Below are positions 12,600 through 24,261 of a DNA stretch of 64,000 nucleotides, in pieces. The DNA lies in NCBI GenBank assembly GCA_907163375.1, contig CAJQUW010007828.1, forward strand, positions 526,501-590,500, read 5' to 3'. This DNA is from Prostheceraeus crozeri (lineage: Eukaryota; Platyhelminthes; Polycladida; Euryleptidae). The notes beneath the pieces are model-generated. The model did no database searches. It was not told where the DNA came from and saw only the letters and a list, made by a program, of their open reading frames with translations. How positions within the stretch are numbered: the first letter of the stretch is position 1; each line of letters begins with the position of its first letter. The position numbers were made by a program, and so were the translations under genes.

Positions 12600-13918
12600 A
12601 ATGTCGGATAATGTATTGTTTTTTGGCGAATGGTGATGATGTGTAAACTTCCAAACAAGAACCTAAGATAGAATCCTGTAACATGTACCCTACATCCATG
12701 CTGCTAATCATGAATCACTCATGATATATTTCTTTTCTTTTTCTTCTCTCATGATTTATATGTAACTTAATGATTTTTCTCTCACACACTTGGTAGATTT
12801 TAGATAGCGTAATCCCGCTGTGCTAGCTAGCTAGATCTGATATTTTGATTGGAAACAGACCTGTCCTTTTATCATCTGAATGGGCAGACTGTTAAATAGA
12901 ATCTTTTTAATATATAAGTGATAAACATAATTTTGAAAAGAGCGACTTACTCACCAATTCATTCCACATGAGGAGAGGAGAACCGTTGCTTGTCCTTCTA
13001 GTAAGTATTTTCAAATTTCTAGACATTTTAGGATATAATGATTTTCTTCTAACCATGTCATATTTAGCACATCAAAAATTAACCAGTCGTTAGCTTGTTT
13101 TTTGATTTTGTTACCTTGACGCACTTCGTTACGTTGAATGTCGTTTTCATTTCTGCAAGCTACAGAGCTGCAGATGTTCCGGTTCGTCTGGACTTATTTT
13201 GCTAAGCAGAGAAGTTGTCCGAAGTTATTGTCTGTCGAACTAACTCATTAAATGCTTTCACGTATTTAATGAGTGAAGCACTGCGATCAACCTACAGAAA
13301 TTGTATATTTGAACACAGCAATTTTTTACTTCTAACTTCATAATATTGCTTAGCAAAATTCTGCGTGTTGTGGGTTATTTTTCTTGATGGATTTTTCGGC
13401 TGTAATTTGCATTCATTAGTTAAAGTATGGCTCGCAGGGTTCTATTCTGCCTATCTGAAGTGGATTCACTCAGTGATAATCAATTTATGGGGTAATAATT
13501 AATTCATGGGGTCGAAGTGACTGGTAACCTAACATAAAGGGAATTCTCAGACAGGAGCTGCTTATTGGCTTACTCGGTTAACGACACAATCATGTGATGT
13601 TCACTCCATTTTCGAAGTAGGTCAGATACTGATGTATATCTTAATGCGTGTGTGCCTTATGAGGGAGTTGATTGAACGTGTGTGAAGTTGGCGCAACCAC
13701 TCAGCGCAACCAATTTGAATTGCGTTATCTGGCCAAAGGAGGCTGAATTTCTTGAAACCGAGTAGTGGCACATTATCAGCGACCTCGAATTGTGTGATTT
13801 ATGTGATTCAATGATTCCTGTCTATTGAACAACCGACTGTCTCATTATCTAAGACGAAGACTTTCTGAAATTCTCTGTAGATGTTACATGTATAATGATG
13901 TGAATTGTTTGTTTTACA
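12600..13918. other. No gene recognised
   Basis: AT-rich DNA between repeats and the copia fossil. No coding-like frame or repeat stands out. Confidence 0.45.
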
Positions 13919-15345
13919 TGTTGAAATTTGCGCTTTAAACTTAATTAACCTTTGTCTCGCCCTACTCATTTGTGTTACAGTAGATTTATGATTATATACG
14001 TGCTGTCAATTTGTTCCCAGAAGACTATTTTTATCACGTCATGAACATTTGCTCTGTATCATTGGTAACGAGGTCATGTTTCCCGCTCTCTATATTAAGT
14101 GCGTGTGCCGTTTGAAGCTCACTGGAACTCGGCAGACATGAATTGCATGACTTCCTTGGTATGAAAATTGTGAAAGGTGATGATACGTTATGGTTAGGAC
14201 AACCTGCATACACTAAACATGTACTGAGAAAATTCAAAATGGACGATGCAAATCCGGTAACAACTCCAGTGGAACCAGGTTAAACTTAGAAAGGCAGCAG
14301 TTGACGAATCCGTTTTTGATAAGAAACTGTATCAGTCTGCTGTAGGAAGCTTACTCTTTTTAGCTGTATGTACACGACCTGATATTGCTTTTCCAGTGAA
14401 TCATGTTGCGAAGTTTTGTTCTCAACCAACAAATTTACACAGGATGGCTGTTAAGAGAATTTTCCGTTACCTTGTTGGAATATGTGATTATGGCTAATAT
14501 GTTATCGGAAAGGTGTATCAATTGTTGGTTATTCCGATGCGGATTGGGGAGGCGATCATGATGATAGGAGATCGACCTCTGGTTATTTATTCAAGGATTG
14601 TGATGCTGCGATAAGTTGGTGTAGTCGAAGGCAAAGTTGTGTTGCGTTGTCCACTGCTGAAGAAGAATATATGGCTTTATCGTTGGCGTCACAAGAAGCA
14701 GTTTGGATAAAACAAATCTATGGCAATTTGGGTTACAGGGAAGAACCATTGACTATTTTTGAGGACAATAAAGCTGCTAAAGTAGGATTCGCCTAATCCG
14801 CCAGCTCGTGTAATCCGCCACTTTTTTCTGGTCCGGACAGAGTCACATTGATTTACCAGTTTGCGTAATCCGCCACTTCTCTCATGGTCCCTTGAGGTGG
14901 TGGATTAGACGAATTCTCTGTATAAGTATTTCAAAAAATTCCCAGTTTCACGGTAGAACGAAGCACATAGAGATAAGATACCATTTTGTTAGAGAACATG
15001 TTATCGAGAATAATATTTCAGTTGTTCATTGTTCGAGTAATGATATGATTGCTGATGGGCTTACTAAGGGTCTACCTCGTGATCAGTTTGAACGTTTGAG
15101 ATCGATTATGGGTGTGAGGCAGTTGTGATATATACTTTTTTAAAGCGAGTAGGAGTGTTGAAATTTGCGCTTTAAAATTAATTAACCTTTGTCTCGCCCT
15201 ACTCATTTGTGTTACAGTAGATTTACGTGCTGTCAATTTGTTCCCCAAGACGATTTTTATCACGTCATGAACATTTGCTCTGTATCATTGGTAACGAGGT
15301 CATGTTTCCCGCTCTCTATATTAAGTGCGTGTGCCGTTTGATGTG
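13919..15345 (+). mobile_element. Ty1/copia LTR retrotransposon fossil
   Basis: This is a broken copia-type element. Related LTR copies of about 190-200 bp flank it (13919-14116 and 15156-15345). Both start TGTTGAAATTTGCGC and differ at only a handful of positions, so the element is moderately young. Between them only the 3' part of pol is recognisable: reverse-transcriptase end (TRPDIAF region near 14390) and RNase H (YSDADWGGD near 14530, ALSTAEEEYMAL near 14645), ending at 15128 with the typical copia C-terminus (GRTKHIEIRYHF, DGLTKGLP). Gag, protease and integrase are absent. The reading is broken in at least three places. A 132-bp TIR element lies inside it (14785-14916). Confidence 0.9.
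14785..14916. mobile_element. Small TIR element (MITE-like) inside the copia fossil
   Basis: It begins GGATTCGCCTAATCCGCCA and ends with its inverted match (TGGATTAGACGAATTC), giving imperfect terminal inverted repeats of about 20 bp. AATCCGCCA recurs three times inside. It interrupts the copia RNase H region, so it arrived after the copia element. The flanks suggest a short TA-type target duplication, but this is not certain. Confidence 0.65.
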
Positions 15346-15369
15346 ATGTTACACTCAGCTTTCTTTCTC

Positions 15370-16170
15370 CTTGATGCACATGAATAAAAGTTCGTCTCAC
15401 GATGACTTATGTCTTGTCAATCACTGCGTTAATAATCTGATAATAATTTCAACATTTCAATATACTATGAATATGTTAACGAATTGTGCCATTCGAAAGA
15501 TGTTTTGCAAACTTTATGTTTATCGTTTACAAAACAATATATCTTTATTGTGTGTTTCAGACATGAATCGGTGTCCTACAACAACCATCAATACTGAAAA
15601 TATGAATGGATTTAACCAAATCAATTCAACGAGTCCGTTCATATGGCAAGGGAGAATCTTTTGATCACTGTGTAGGCCTGGACTTGTTTCTGAGAGGTGA
15701 TTCATTTCTTGCACATTTTTGTCACTGTCTCCGAATGTTATGGTTATGCAGTTATGCTATAATGAGCTGTAAATCCTTGGAACATTTCGTGACAGTATGA
15801 CGTTGAACAACAATGTTTTATATATATTGTACCATATTGTTATATGGTACATGCTCAATGCATCGTTCTTTTTGTACGTATAAATAAAAATTCTTCCGAA
15901 ATTTTGTTTTTTATGTAGTGACGACAATAATTGTAGGTTTCATTTCGCTGTCATGTCGGATAAAAGGTCGAGGGATACGTGAGGTTAAGGTTAATCGAAC
16001 ACCTTTAGGCAACGTCCAAGCAACCACTAATTTACTTCTATTTCACGCTTAAGCAACCGTGAGGCGACGTTGCCTGCCGCGACAAATAGCGCGTGCAGGC
16101 AACCCTTGGGCACCTTTGCCTACACGTGCAGGCAACTAAGTGCTCATTGGGTCCGACTGTATCACCCAAT
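15370..16170. other. No gene recognised; small inverted words
   Basis: A hairpin (TTGTACCATATTGTTATATGGTACA region) sits near 15826-15851. GGCAAC/GTTGCC words recur in both orientations at about 16005-16140. No coding content is recognised. Confidence 0.45.
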
Positions 16171-16178
16171 TGAGTTCA

Positions 16179-16613
16179 TTTAATAAAATCGAAAGTGCAT
16201 ACACATTGGGGATTTAATAAATGTAGAGTTACCACTCTACCTAATATACTTAGTCTATGGTCTCTGATTCTGTTATTTTGTTCTACCAATGGCAGGTTGC
16301 TTATCATCACGCTTAGGAAAATTCTCTTGAGGCTCAACATGAAAACAACTTATCGAGTTGCGAATTTAACAAGCATACCTCTCCAAGGCTGTCATGACAC
16401 GGACGATCTGTAATATAATATCATTTTCTTCTGCATTATACTATCATGATCAGTCAATTACATTGTAATTTCTTCAAAACTGCATGAATGTGCATGCATA
16501 TCACATTTGGTGACATGTATCCCCTCGAGTACATTTAGTAAAGTCGAAAGTGTATACACATTGGGGATTTAATAAATGCGGAGTTATCACTCTACACAAT
16601 ATACTTACTCTGT
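16179..16613 (+). repeat. Pair of ~80-bp direct repeats
   Basis: Segments at about 16179-16260 and 16533-16613 share CACATTGGGGATTTAATAAA and CACTCTAC words and match along about 80 bp with scattered differences. The 270 bases between them are unrelated. Confidence 0.8.
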
Positions 16614-18160
16614 GCCCTAAACCTTTTGATGAAGACACGCATGCCGATCTGAAACTGAAGCATTATTTTTCACGAGCTTGTGTTCAGGTTATTCAGACGA
16701 TCTTTTTAAAAGTCCAACAGGCGACGATTGATTTGAGAAAGCTATCAACTTTTTTATGTTTACATATGATGTGAAACTGAATTGAGGAAAAGCAGAGAGA
16801 TCATCAGCGAAATGCTCAAGCATATTATCCAATATCATAGATACACATTTGTTTAAATGCTTAACAAATTTATTAAATAGATAATTATTTTTTTTAATTT
16901 TGCGAAAATCAATGATTTATTTCTAATGAAATAACAAATAATTGTTACTGCATTTGTTTCCTATACAACTAACTTTGATTTTGCCTCTGTCGCTCTATGA
17001 ACATTTTTCTCAGTGTGAGTCATGAATGACGAGGAAGCTTCCTTAGCGTCTCTGTCTTGACGACGCGCTTGATTAAAGTAGGTGTCACATAAGTAATCCT
17101 ATCCGAAAGGGTATCGCCTATGGATTCGAATAACCGACCCTATACTGTCTAGTTAAGTAGATGCTGTAATTAAGCACGCAATCTCTTAGGATGCTTTATG
17201 AAGGATGTTTTCCCACAAATTCGTCATTCAATTATCAATTAGATATTTCGAATGTGAAATGACTGCAAACAAACCTATCTTGGGAGACCTTTTTGAAAAC
17301 GGCGTCCTAAATTAAATAGACACAAAATTTTTGAAACAACACCAGAGATTTATTTTTCAAGTTAAACCCAGAAATTTTGCTGAATACGTGATTGCAATTT
17401 GGAGGCATTTCCACCATTTTCAGGTGAAGCATCATTTCCCCATTGTCGGAACTCAAGGAATGAGGAATTGAAATGCTCATCACTGGTGCCATTCTTCCGC
17501 TTGAATTTTTTCCTTGTATGACTACAGATAGTCTTTATATATTGAGCATGCATCAGCGGTCCGCGGTCGCTTGTTTTGCGAATTATTTACTGTCGCACAC
17601 TTTCGTCCTGAGGAGTGCTACTGTATAGAATACGTTCGATGATTTATCAGCAGCTTCTGTGGGCACATTGTCTCCATGAATTCGATGCGTGGCGTTCTCC
17701 CAAAGCCCGGTGACTAAATGATTCATGTTTTTAGATGGAGCCCACAAATTGGACTACTTCGTCAGCTTGATTTGCGCCAAATTCTAACATGATGCTCCCG
17801 TCTTGACATTGGAGTTGTTGGCGACTTCAAATTCATGAGGACCATTAAATTGGATCAACTACTGCATTCGATTACTCACGACATCAGGAGTACAGAATTG
17901 CACCGTTAGACGTTTTTCATTCTACGTAGTTTTTTCTCGGTTGTTAAACTTGCATATAGTACCTGACAATGGGTGTTTAAAATGCAATTGGTTGCACCAA
18001 TCGATTCGGAGCCAGCTAGCTACTTTGCTTAATGTCGGAGTCACGATTGTGACAAAATAGCCTATCTAGGCTATACATTCATCATAACTGCTGTGACAAA
18101 CTTGAATTGTGACTGGCAAATCGAGGGTTTGAGATCCTGACCAATTGGATCACCAGTCTC
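16614..18160. other. No gene recognised
   Basis: AT-rich DNA without a recognisable gene or repeat. Confidence 0.4.
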
Positions 18161-18165
18161 GCATA

Positions 18166-18250
18166 AGTGTCCTCGTAGTCTCAGTTGTGTGGAGCACAGG
18201 TTGGGGTACAAGCGTGATAGGTGTCGTAGGTTCGAATCATGCCAGCCGCG
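18166..18250 (+). repeat. tRNA-like SINE head
   Basis: GTAGTCTCAGTTGTGTGG resembles an A box and GTAGGTTCGAATCATGCC contains a good B box (GGTTCGAATC) at tRNA-like spacing. Stems pair poorly, so a SINE head or decayed tRNA copy is more likely than a working tRNA gene. Confidence 0.45.
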
Positions 18251-18342
18251 CATCTTCTGCATTGTTTGAATAATCCATCGTTTATTTAATTTCATTATGT
18301 TGTTAATTAATTTAAATTAACTGATAGCGCAAGCTCTCCCAT

Positions 18343-18833
18343 CAGCGGGTGTAGATAAAATCTGAACAACAGATCAATTCCGAACAGCGAAAATCTAATC
18401 GAAGATGGTAAAATATTGCGCCGAACATTCTGGATTTGATTATATAATGGCTAATTTTATCTGTAAGTCACTTTTAATCCGCAAAAAGTCATAAAATTAT
18501 ATTCCGTAAGGAAAGGGTAAAAGGGAAATTTTTAGTAGTTCGGAGGGGAATCATAGCAGGAAAGCAATGACGGTCAATCAAAATTGCGTAGAACAGAGAA
18601 CGTCCTGCGCTTGAAACCGTATACTCATTGATCCGCTTCTGTTCGGTGGTCTTATAGATGTTCGGAGGTGTTCGGGTTTGTTCGGAATGTAATTTTATGA
18701 CTTTCTTGCGGATTAAAGTTGACTGACAGATAAGATTAACCACTTTCTATTAGAATCTGGAATGTTCGGCGCAATATTTTACCAGCTTCGAGTAGATTTT
18801 CGTTGTTCGGATTTTATTTACATCCCCATCAGC
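18343..18833. repeat. Foldback element (~490 bp)
   Basis: The left arm (18343-18520) and right arm (about 18675-18833) are inverted copies sharing AAAATATTGCGCCGAACATT, TAATTTTATGACTTT and CGAACAACGAAAATCT-like words. Arms of about 150 bp have several mismatches and indels. No coding region is recognised between them. Confidence 0.85.
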
Positions 18834-21080
18834 TTATTGACGATTAGAGATTTTTTTGAATTAAATATTCGTTGAATGTTATATAAAGATGTCTTTCAGT
18901 TGATTTACATATGTTATTTTTCTTGATTGTACATTTGCAACATTGACATCAGTTTCTCACAATTTATAGTTTTTCGTAATTATTTAAGTGTCAGATGGCG
19001 GTGCGAACACTGAACAGTCAACTACAAACAAATTGCCGCGAGGTTCGGATCGATGACTCGAAGGTCGTGATCCCTTATCCGATACATGGATGACAGTTAT
19101 GACGCGATGTACTGTAGAAACAACGACATTGAAATAACTTGCAATACGAAAACAATTTGTCGAAGTAAAAACTTAACATCATAAAAATTTTATCTAGATA
19201 TGCATGCTCTTTATATTTTGATTATGCATCAGCGTTCCCCGAAATGTGAAGCATACAAATAATTTATCATTGTGATTAGATGTCTTAATGTCAATTCGTG
19301 CCTCTATCAAACAAAAGTACAGTCAACAGTCAGCACTCAGCAGTTTGAAGCTATTAGTCGGGGAAGCAGCCAAGAAGAGGAGAGAGGATTTTTCAGTCAC
19401 ATCATTAAATACTGATTTCTTGAAGTAACTAGTGAGTAATGTGTATTATCAAAACAAAAAAGTTTTTACGTTTCTTTTTAAATTACTTGCGAGCCACCAG
19501 TCAATGATAATGCGAAATTTCCTATTTGATATAGGCTACTTGACAAGAAGCTAGAATAGGCTAATATTTATGTGAATATGTAAGTCAATAAAATTCAACA
19601 TTTATTTGCCATACACTGTAGCAGTGAGTGGCATTTAGCCAATCAACGAACCTGATTTGGATACTTAGAATTCTAAGATGGTTGCATAGGTTTGATCACG
19701 AATCTGTGAAAGTATGCGTTGTTAAAGACTGTAAAAAATGTTATTAAACATTTGTGCACTTTAGAAGCGAAGCTAGCTGTCACTCAGAATGTGACTAATT
19801 GGTGGGTACCTCATAATAGTATAGTAGACGGAGTAATTCGAAAGTAAAGGAGTGCCAGCGTAGCATGCACTATCTTTATAGCAAATAGGTTTCATATTAT
19901 TTCAGTTTCATTCACGAACCTACCTTCAGAGAAATAGGCATGAATGTTAACTTGACGGAGTATTCGTAACTACGTGTCTAGTTTTCTGATTTCAATATTG
20001 TCACTGCAGTTCAGGTAGTGTACCTGTATTATCGCATTAGCTTTAGTTTTTTTGCTTTGTGTGGCCCAACTGTAGGCAACCATTTATATTTATGAAACAC
20101 CATCAAGCTAGCCTTGTCATTTATATGGTCATCAATGTTTCATAATGATGTTTTAAGCTACATTTGAAATTACTTTTGGTTACTGTCCGGTTGGCATTAC
20201 GCAGCATAAGAGTCGTTACATAGAAAGGTATCTGCATTCACGAATTTCAAAGAAAAAAGGAAAATGATAAGGAGTTTTACCACAGCCTTACGTTTGACGC
20301 CTTGCAGAAATCGAGAGACATTATTCATCAGGTGCACGAAAATTCTTACACTGCACTTCGCTGGCTAATGTGGCCTTGGAAAATCCCTGCCTAGTGCGAT
20401 ATTTATCTTCACAAACAGAAGCAGCAGTGCGATTTTTGTCTGCATGAAAAATGCGCTAGACCACTGTCAATGTCTGAACAGCAAAAAGAAATGTGAAAAT
20501 GCATTTTCCCCATGGTAAATGTAAGAATGAGAAGCATCAGTCTAGTTCGTTCATCAGTTCATGAACTGGAAAATATCAGTTCAGTAGCAGTTCCCTACTA
20601 GGAAGTTCTGCTCGCTCAGTGTCCTCGTTCAAGCCGTGTTCAAATGCACTGGTTAGAATCATCAACCAAACAATTTGTTGATCCATTTTGTCATGCCAAC
20701 ACTTTAATTCTAGTATGAAGGGCCTTCTAGTAGTAGTAGTGGCACTTGAAATGCATGGAAAAACGTCAAATATGAAGTGAAGTTAATTTAAACATTTTTC
20801 ATGTCCAACCCACAAGGCGGGGGAAGAAGAGACAATGAGCGAGGAGTAAGTAAGTATTTTAGGCTGAATTAGGGGTTCAGTGAGTCTGAAAATTGTCTCC
20901 GAAAATGCTCGGGAACCATGACTTGTCATCATAATTGATTAAGTGAATTTTATTCGTTCACTTCAAATTTGGCTTCATTGATATCGCTAATGAAGTAGCC
21001 ACTTATAATCTTATTCGATAAGTCCATATACTAAATATAAGTAATTTTAGCCATTGAATAGAAATATAATCAGGGCAATT
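18834..21080. other. No gene recognised
   Basis: AT-rich DNA with no convincing coding frame. A GTA microsatellite of five units lies near 20730. Confidence 0.4.
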
Positions 21081-21086
21081 CTTTGC

Positions 21087-22599
21087 ATCGTGGAATTACA
21101 TTCTGAGGGATTTTTCTGTAAATCGGATTTCACTGTGGCTTATTGATAGCTGTTATTTATCTTCAAAAAACATTTTATACATCTAGAATACCAGGCCAAA
21201 TGAAACGACTAAATTTAGATTCCAGATATTTATATTGGGCCGAGGGAGTGGCTCTTCTTCATTTCATCGTGGAATTACGAAAATGGAAGTGATTTTTTTT
21301 CATTGTGGTTAATGCAAAAACTCTGCGAATTGAGACAGATCTATCAGTAGAAACCAAAATATTATCTTAATTGATACGTTTGTTTAAATAAATAATCATT
21401 GGTTAAGTAAATTTAAGCTACAGGATGATACAAGATTCACAATTTTAAAAAGTCTTGGAATTACAAATTTGTCCACTGCTATTTGTCTCGATTTTTGGTA
21501 TCGAAATTTCATGAAATGTTACCGTTCGTAGTCAACCATGTGAAATATTCGTTGTTAAGGTAATTACAGCCTACAGGGTGATCCAAAATGAACATCAGAT
21601 TATAATGTTACATTTAATTTGATTTATTTAATTTAAGTTCAATTAAAGAAATAAGATCTAGCTCGTTTTTTTGTGTAGGGCCTATAGGTACATGATCAAA
21701 AGAAAAAACAAAAGTGCTGCGTCTGCCAGAATTATGGCATTTCAATTGGTAGAAAAATACACTACATGAGGAACAGTCAAGGTTATTGTCTTAAAAATTG
21801 TCTTGTGTGTTATTGTCTTATGCTTGGTTAATCGACGACTCGTGTGTTAATGTGATATGGGAACACCGTAGATCGTGATGCAACAAGAATTTGAGTCTAT
21901 TGGTTGAATCATCCGGCCAATCAGAGGTGCCCATACAGTGAATTGATCATTCGGGGAAATATCTAACGCGCCAACATGATATTTGGTTGTGTCTGTACGG
22001 GAGGTTATCCATCATTTTTTATAGCAAAGAAAACAGTTCACTCTCAAAGTTACGACGATAGTGTATTGAAGTAAAATAAATTCTTTACTTCAATACATTA
22101 TCGTCGTAACTTTGGGAGTGAACTTTTTTCTTTGCTATAAAAAACAACATGATCTGTTGAGCACAGAAAAAAATCTCGATGTCAGAGCTTTGTCTAGGTA
22201 TGAATGATTTGCATCCATAGCATGTGTTTGCGTCTAAGTAGTCATTGAAGTGTAATTTGATTCAGAACGTTGCATTTGTACTCATAGCATAGGAGGTAAT
22301 ACCTAATACGATATTTTGATATCCCACTAACATTATCATAGATTTGCCAAACATCACTGCAAATTCTAAGTTTGATCGTGGAATTACACATTCAAATGTA
22401 ATTTCACGATGAAAAACAAAATCGTGGAATTACAGTTTTGCAAGCTTTCTACATCAAACTCAATTGCCCGATCGAGAGCAATAACAACACTTTCGAGTAT
22501 CTCATTAAACCTACGAAGAAAGTATACAATATGGATATTCAAGATTGCTAACTGACATCTGCAGATTAAAAAATAGTATTATTTCATCGTGGAATTACA
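21087..22599 (+). repeat. Interspersed ATCGTGGAATTACA motif cluster
   Basis: The 14-base word ATCGTGGAATTAC(A) occurs at 21087, 21266, 22375, 22421 and 22586. An inverted near-match lies at 22397-22410 and a partial copy at 21454-21465. Spacing is irregular, so this is not a tandem array. Confidence 0.8.
22015..22144. repeat. Near-perfect palindrome (61-bp arms)
   Basis: Arms 22015-22075 and 22083-22144 match at almost every base (for example CAAAGTTACGACGATA against TATCGTCGTAACTTTG) around an 8-base spacer. The high identity suggests a recent origin or ongoing correction between the arms. Confidence 0.92.
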
Positions 22600-23075
22600 A
22601 AACTGACTTCTTCCGCTACATTTAAAGCAAAAAATCTGAGGTGATAAGTGTAATACGATCCACTTATCTACTCAAATCGGTCATAATGTGTAATAGAAAA
22701 AATAATGCGCACTAAAAATGACCAATGGATCTACTTTCGTAGTATAAATTTCAATTTTGTGAAGATAAAATATAAATTAAAAAAAGAAATAATAAAAATC
22801 ACATTTTCAAGATTTTATGCTGTCGGAACCAAAAAAACATATGTGTGTTTGTTTTAACACTTGAACATAGAATTATGGGTCTTGAACAATGTTTCTACGT
22901 TGAAACTGTACCTGTAAACTGCCATTTATTTTTTGAGCCCTTGGTTGACCGTTAGAAAGAATTGCCCATCACCACCAAGCGACTTAAAAAATGATTACTT
23001 AAGCATTTTCATGGTCGCTTTCAATCATCAGAGGTAACCACTTACTGTTGGTATAGCTGACTTAGCTCCTAAATA

Positions 23076-23474
23076 CTATGAGGGTACAAAAGGCTTTGGG
23101 ATCGGATCAAGATATTTGCCTGGTTCACGGATAGAAAAAACCTGAAATCGACTTTTCGGTAAATTGGATATGTGTCCCACCTTCAAGCCTGAGCTCAACT
23201 GACAATGTAGGAACAACAAGCGCAAGTGAGCAGGTGTGAATAATAAAGGCATTCTGAATTCAAAATGAATTCGTGCTGAAACTAAAAAATCATCAAGAGG
23301 AAACTCTGATGCTGTCTCTACAATACTGTACTGTATCTTTACGAGGTACACTATGTCGAGCATGCGACGACCAAATGTAGCCACATTCGCAGCCCGATTG
23401 AATAAGATCGCAACCGCAGCTGCATTAGTAGTTATGACTGCAGCTGCGCAGCAAGTGCGGAATACTGTTTGCAT
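23076..23474 (-). other. Unrecognised 132-codon open frame
   Basis: An uninterrupted minus-strand frame of 132 codons opens about 530 bp upstream of the METTL3 start and points away from it. The predicted protein begins with an Ala/Val-rich stretch (AAAVITTNAAAVAILF) and has no motif I can identify. It could be a small divergent gene or a chance frame, and composition does not settle it. Confidence 0.2.
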
Positions 23475-23653
23475 TGATAATATAACAGCTAAACTTTGTT
23501 TTCTTCATAAGTAAATATTTCAGCAAAGTAACTAGAAACTTTGCAAAAGTCATTTACTCACACACGGCGCGATTTACCTCCATTATCATATGCAGCGAGG
23601 TGACGTCGGCGAATATCGAATCGATCATAGTGCGACTGACACAGCTAGAATCT

Positions 23654-23872
23654 TCTGGAGCGCTGTGGGATTTTTTCTGAATGCCCTTCCTGCCGATTTC
23701 CAATGACACTTGCGGGGCTCGATCTCCAGACCACAAGATCGGTAGGCCGAGGACTTAACCACTGTGCCACGGAGACCGGATGCCCTTCCTGCCGACTTCC
23801 AATGACACTCGATCTCTGGACCACAAGATCGCTAAGCCGAGCACTCAACCACTGCGCCACTGAGGCCATACA
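23654..23872 (-). repeat. SINE family A, two tandem heads
   Basis: Two tRNA-like heads in tandem on the minus strand, each with a GGCACAGTGGTT-like or GGCGCAGTGGTT-like A box and each followed by CGGCAGGAAGGGCATCC. The same family occurs at 44437, 49223 and 54044. It lies just upstream of METTL3. Confidence 0.8.
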
Positions 23873-23983
23873 TCTCTTATACATTGAAGCATGTTAGTCA
23901 TACCATCTGTTTGTCATGTAGAGAGAAAATATTTTTCAACGAGTACAACCCTCGTGTTCTCTTGACAGTTCTTCGAAACCTGT

Positions 23984-23999
23984 TATTCCATCATTTCAG
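23984..23999 (+). promoter_or_regulatory. Splice-acceptor-like site just before the METTL3 start codon
   Basis: A pyrimidine-biased stretch ends in TTTCAG at 23994-23999, four bases before the ATG at 24004. It suggests that the first coding exon is preceded by a spliced 5' UTR exon, or that the mRNA receives a trans-spliced leader. No TATA box or upstream exon was identified. Confidence 0.5.
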
Positions 24000-24003
24000 A
24001 ACT

Positions 24004-24261
24004 ATGACGGATACATGGAAGGACATCTTGCATGTAAAGAGCAAGCAGTCTCTGATGCGGGAAAAGCTTCGGAAGCGGAAACAGGAGATGCAGATAATTG
24101 AAGCTGAACTAAAAGGTCATGTCACAGATTTTTCCCATGCTCCCTCGACAACGGAACCGCCGCCTCCTAAGAAAGAAGCAATCGAACCTGCACCTCCTGT
24201 GGTCGAAGTATTCGATGATTCCAAGAAAGCAGCTCCAGAAGAGGAATTAACGAGTGAACAG
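24004..24261 (+). CDS. METTL3: METTL3 coding exon 1
   Basis: 86 codons, ending in phase 0 at CAG|GTAATG. It encodes the leader helix, matching the vertebrate start (M-[ST]-DTW), then a Lys/Arg-rich amphipathic stretch and a Pro-rich linker (TTEPPPPKKE). Confidence 0.93.

Noticed and set aside
23884-24003. Upstream in-frame extension of METTL3 to an ATG at 23884
   Set aside because: The METTL3 family starts at the DTW motif, and an acceptor-like TTTCAG lies between the two ATGs.
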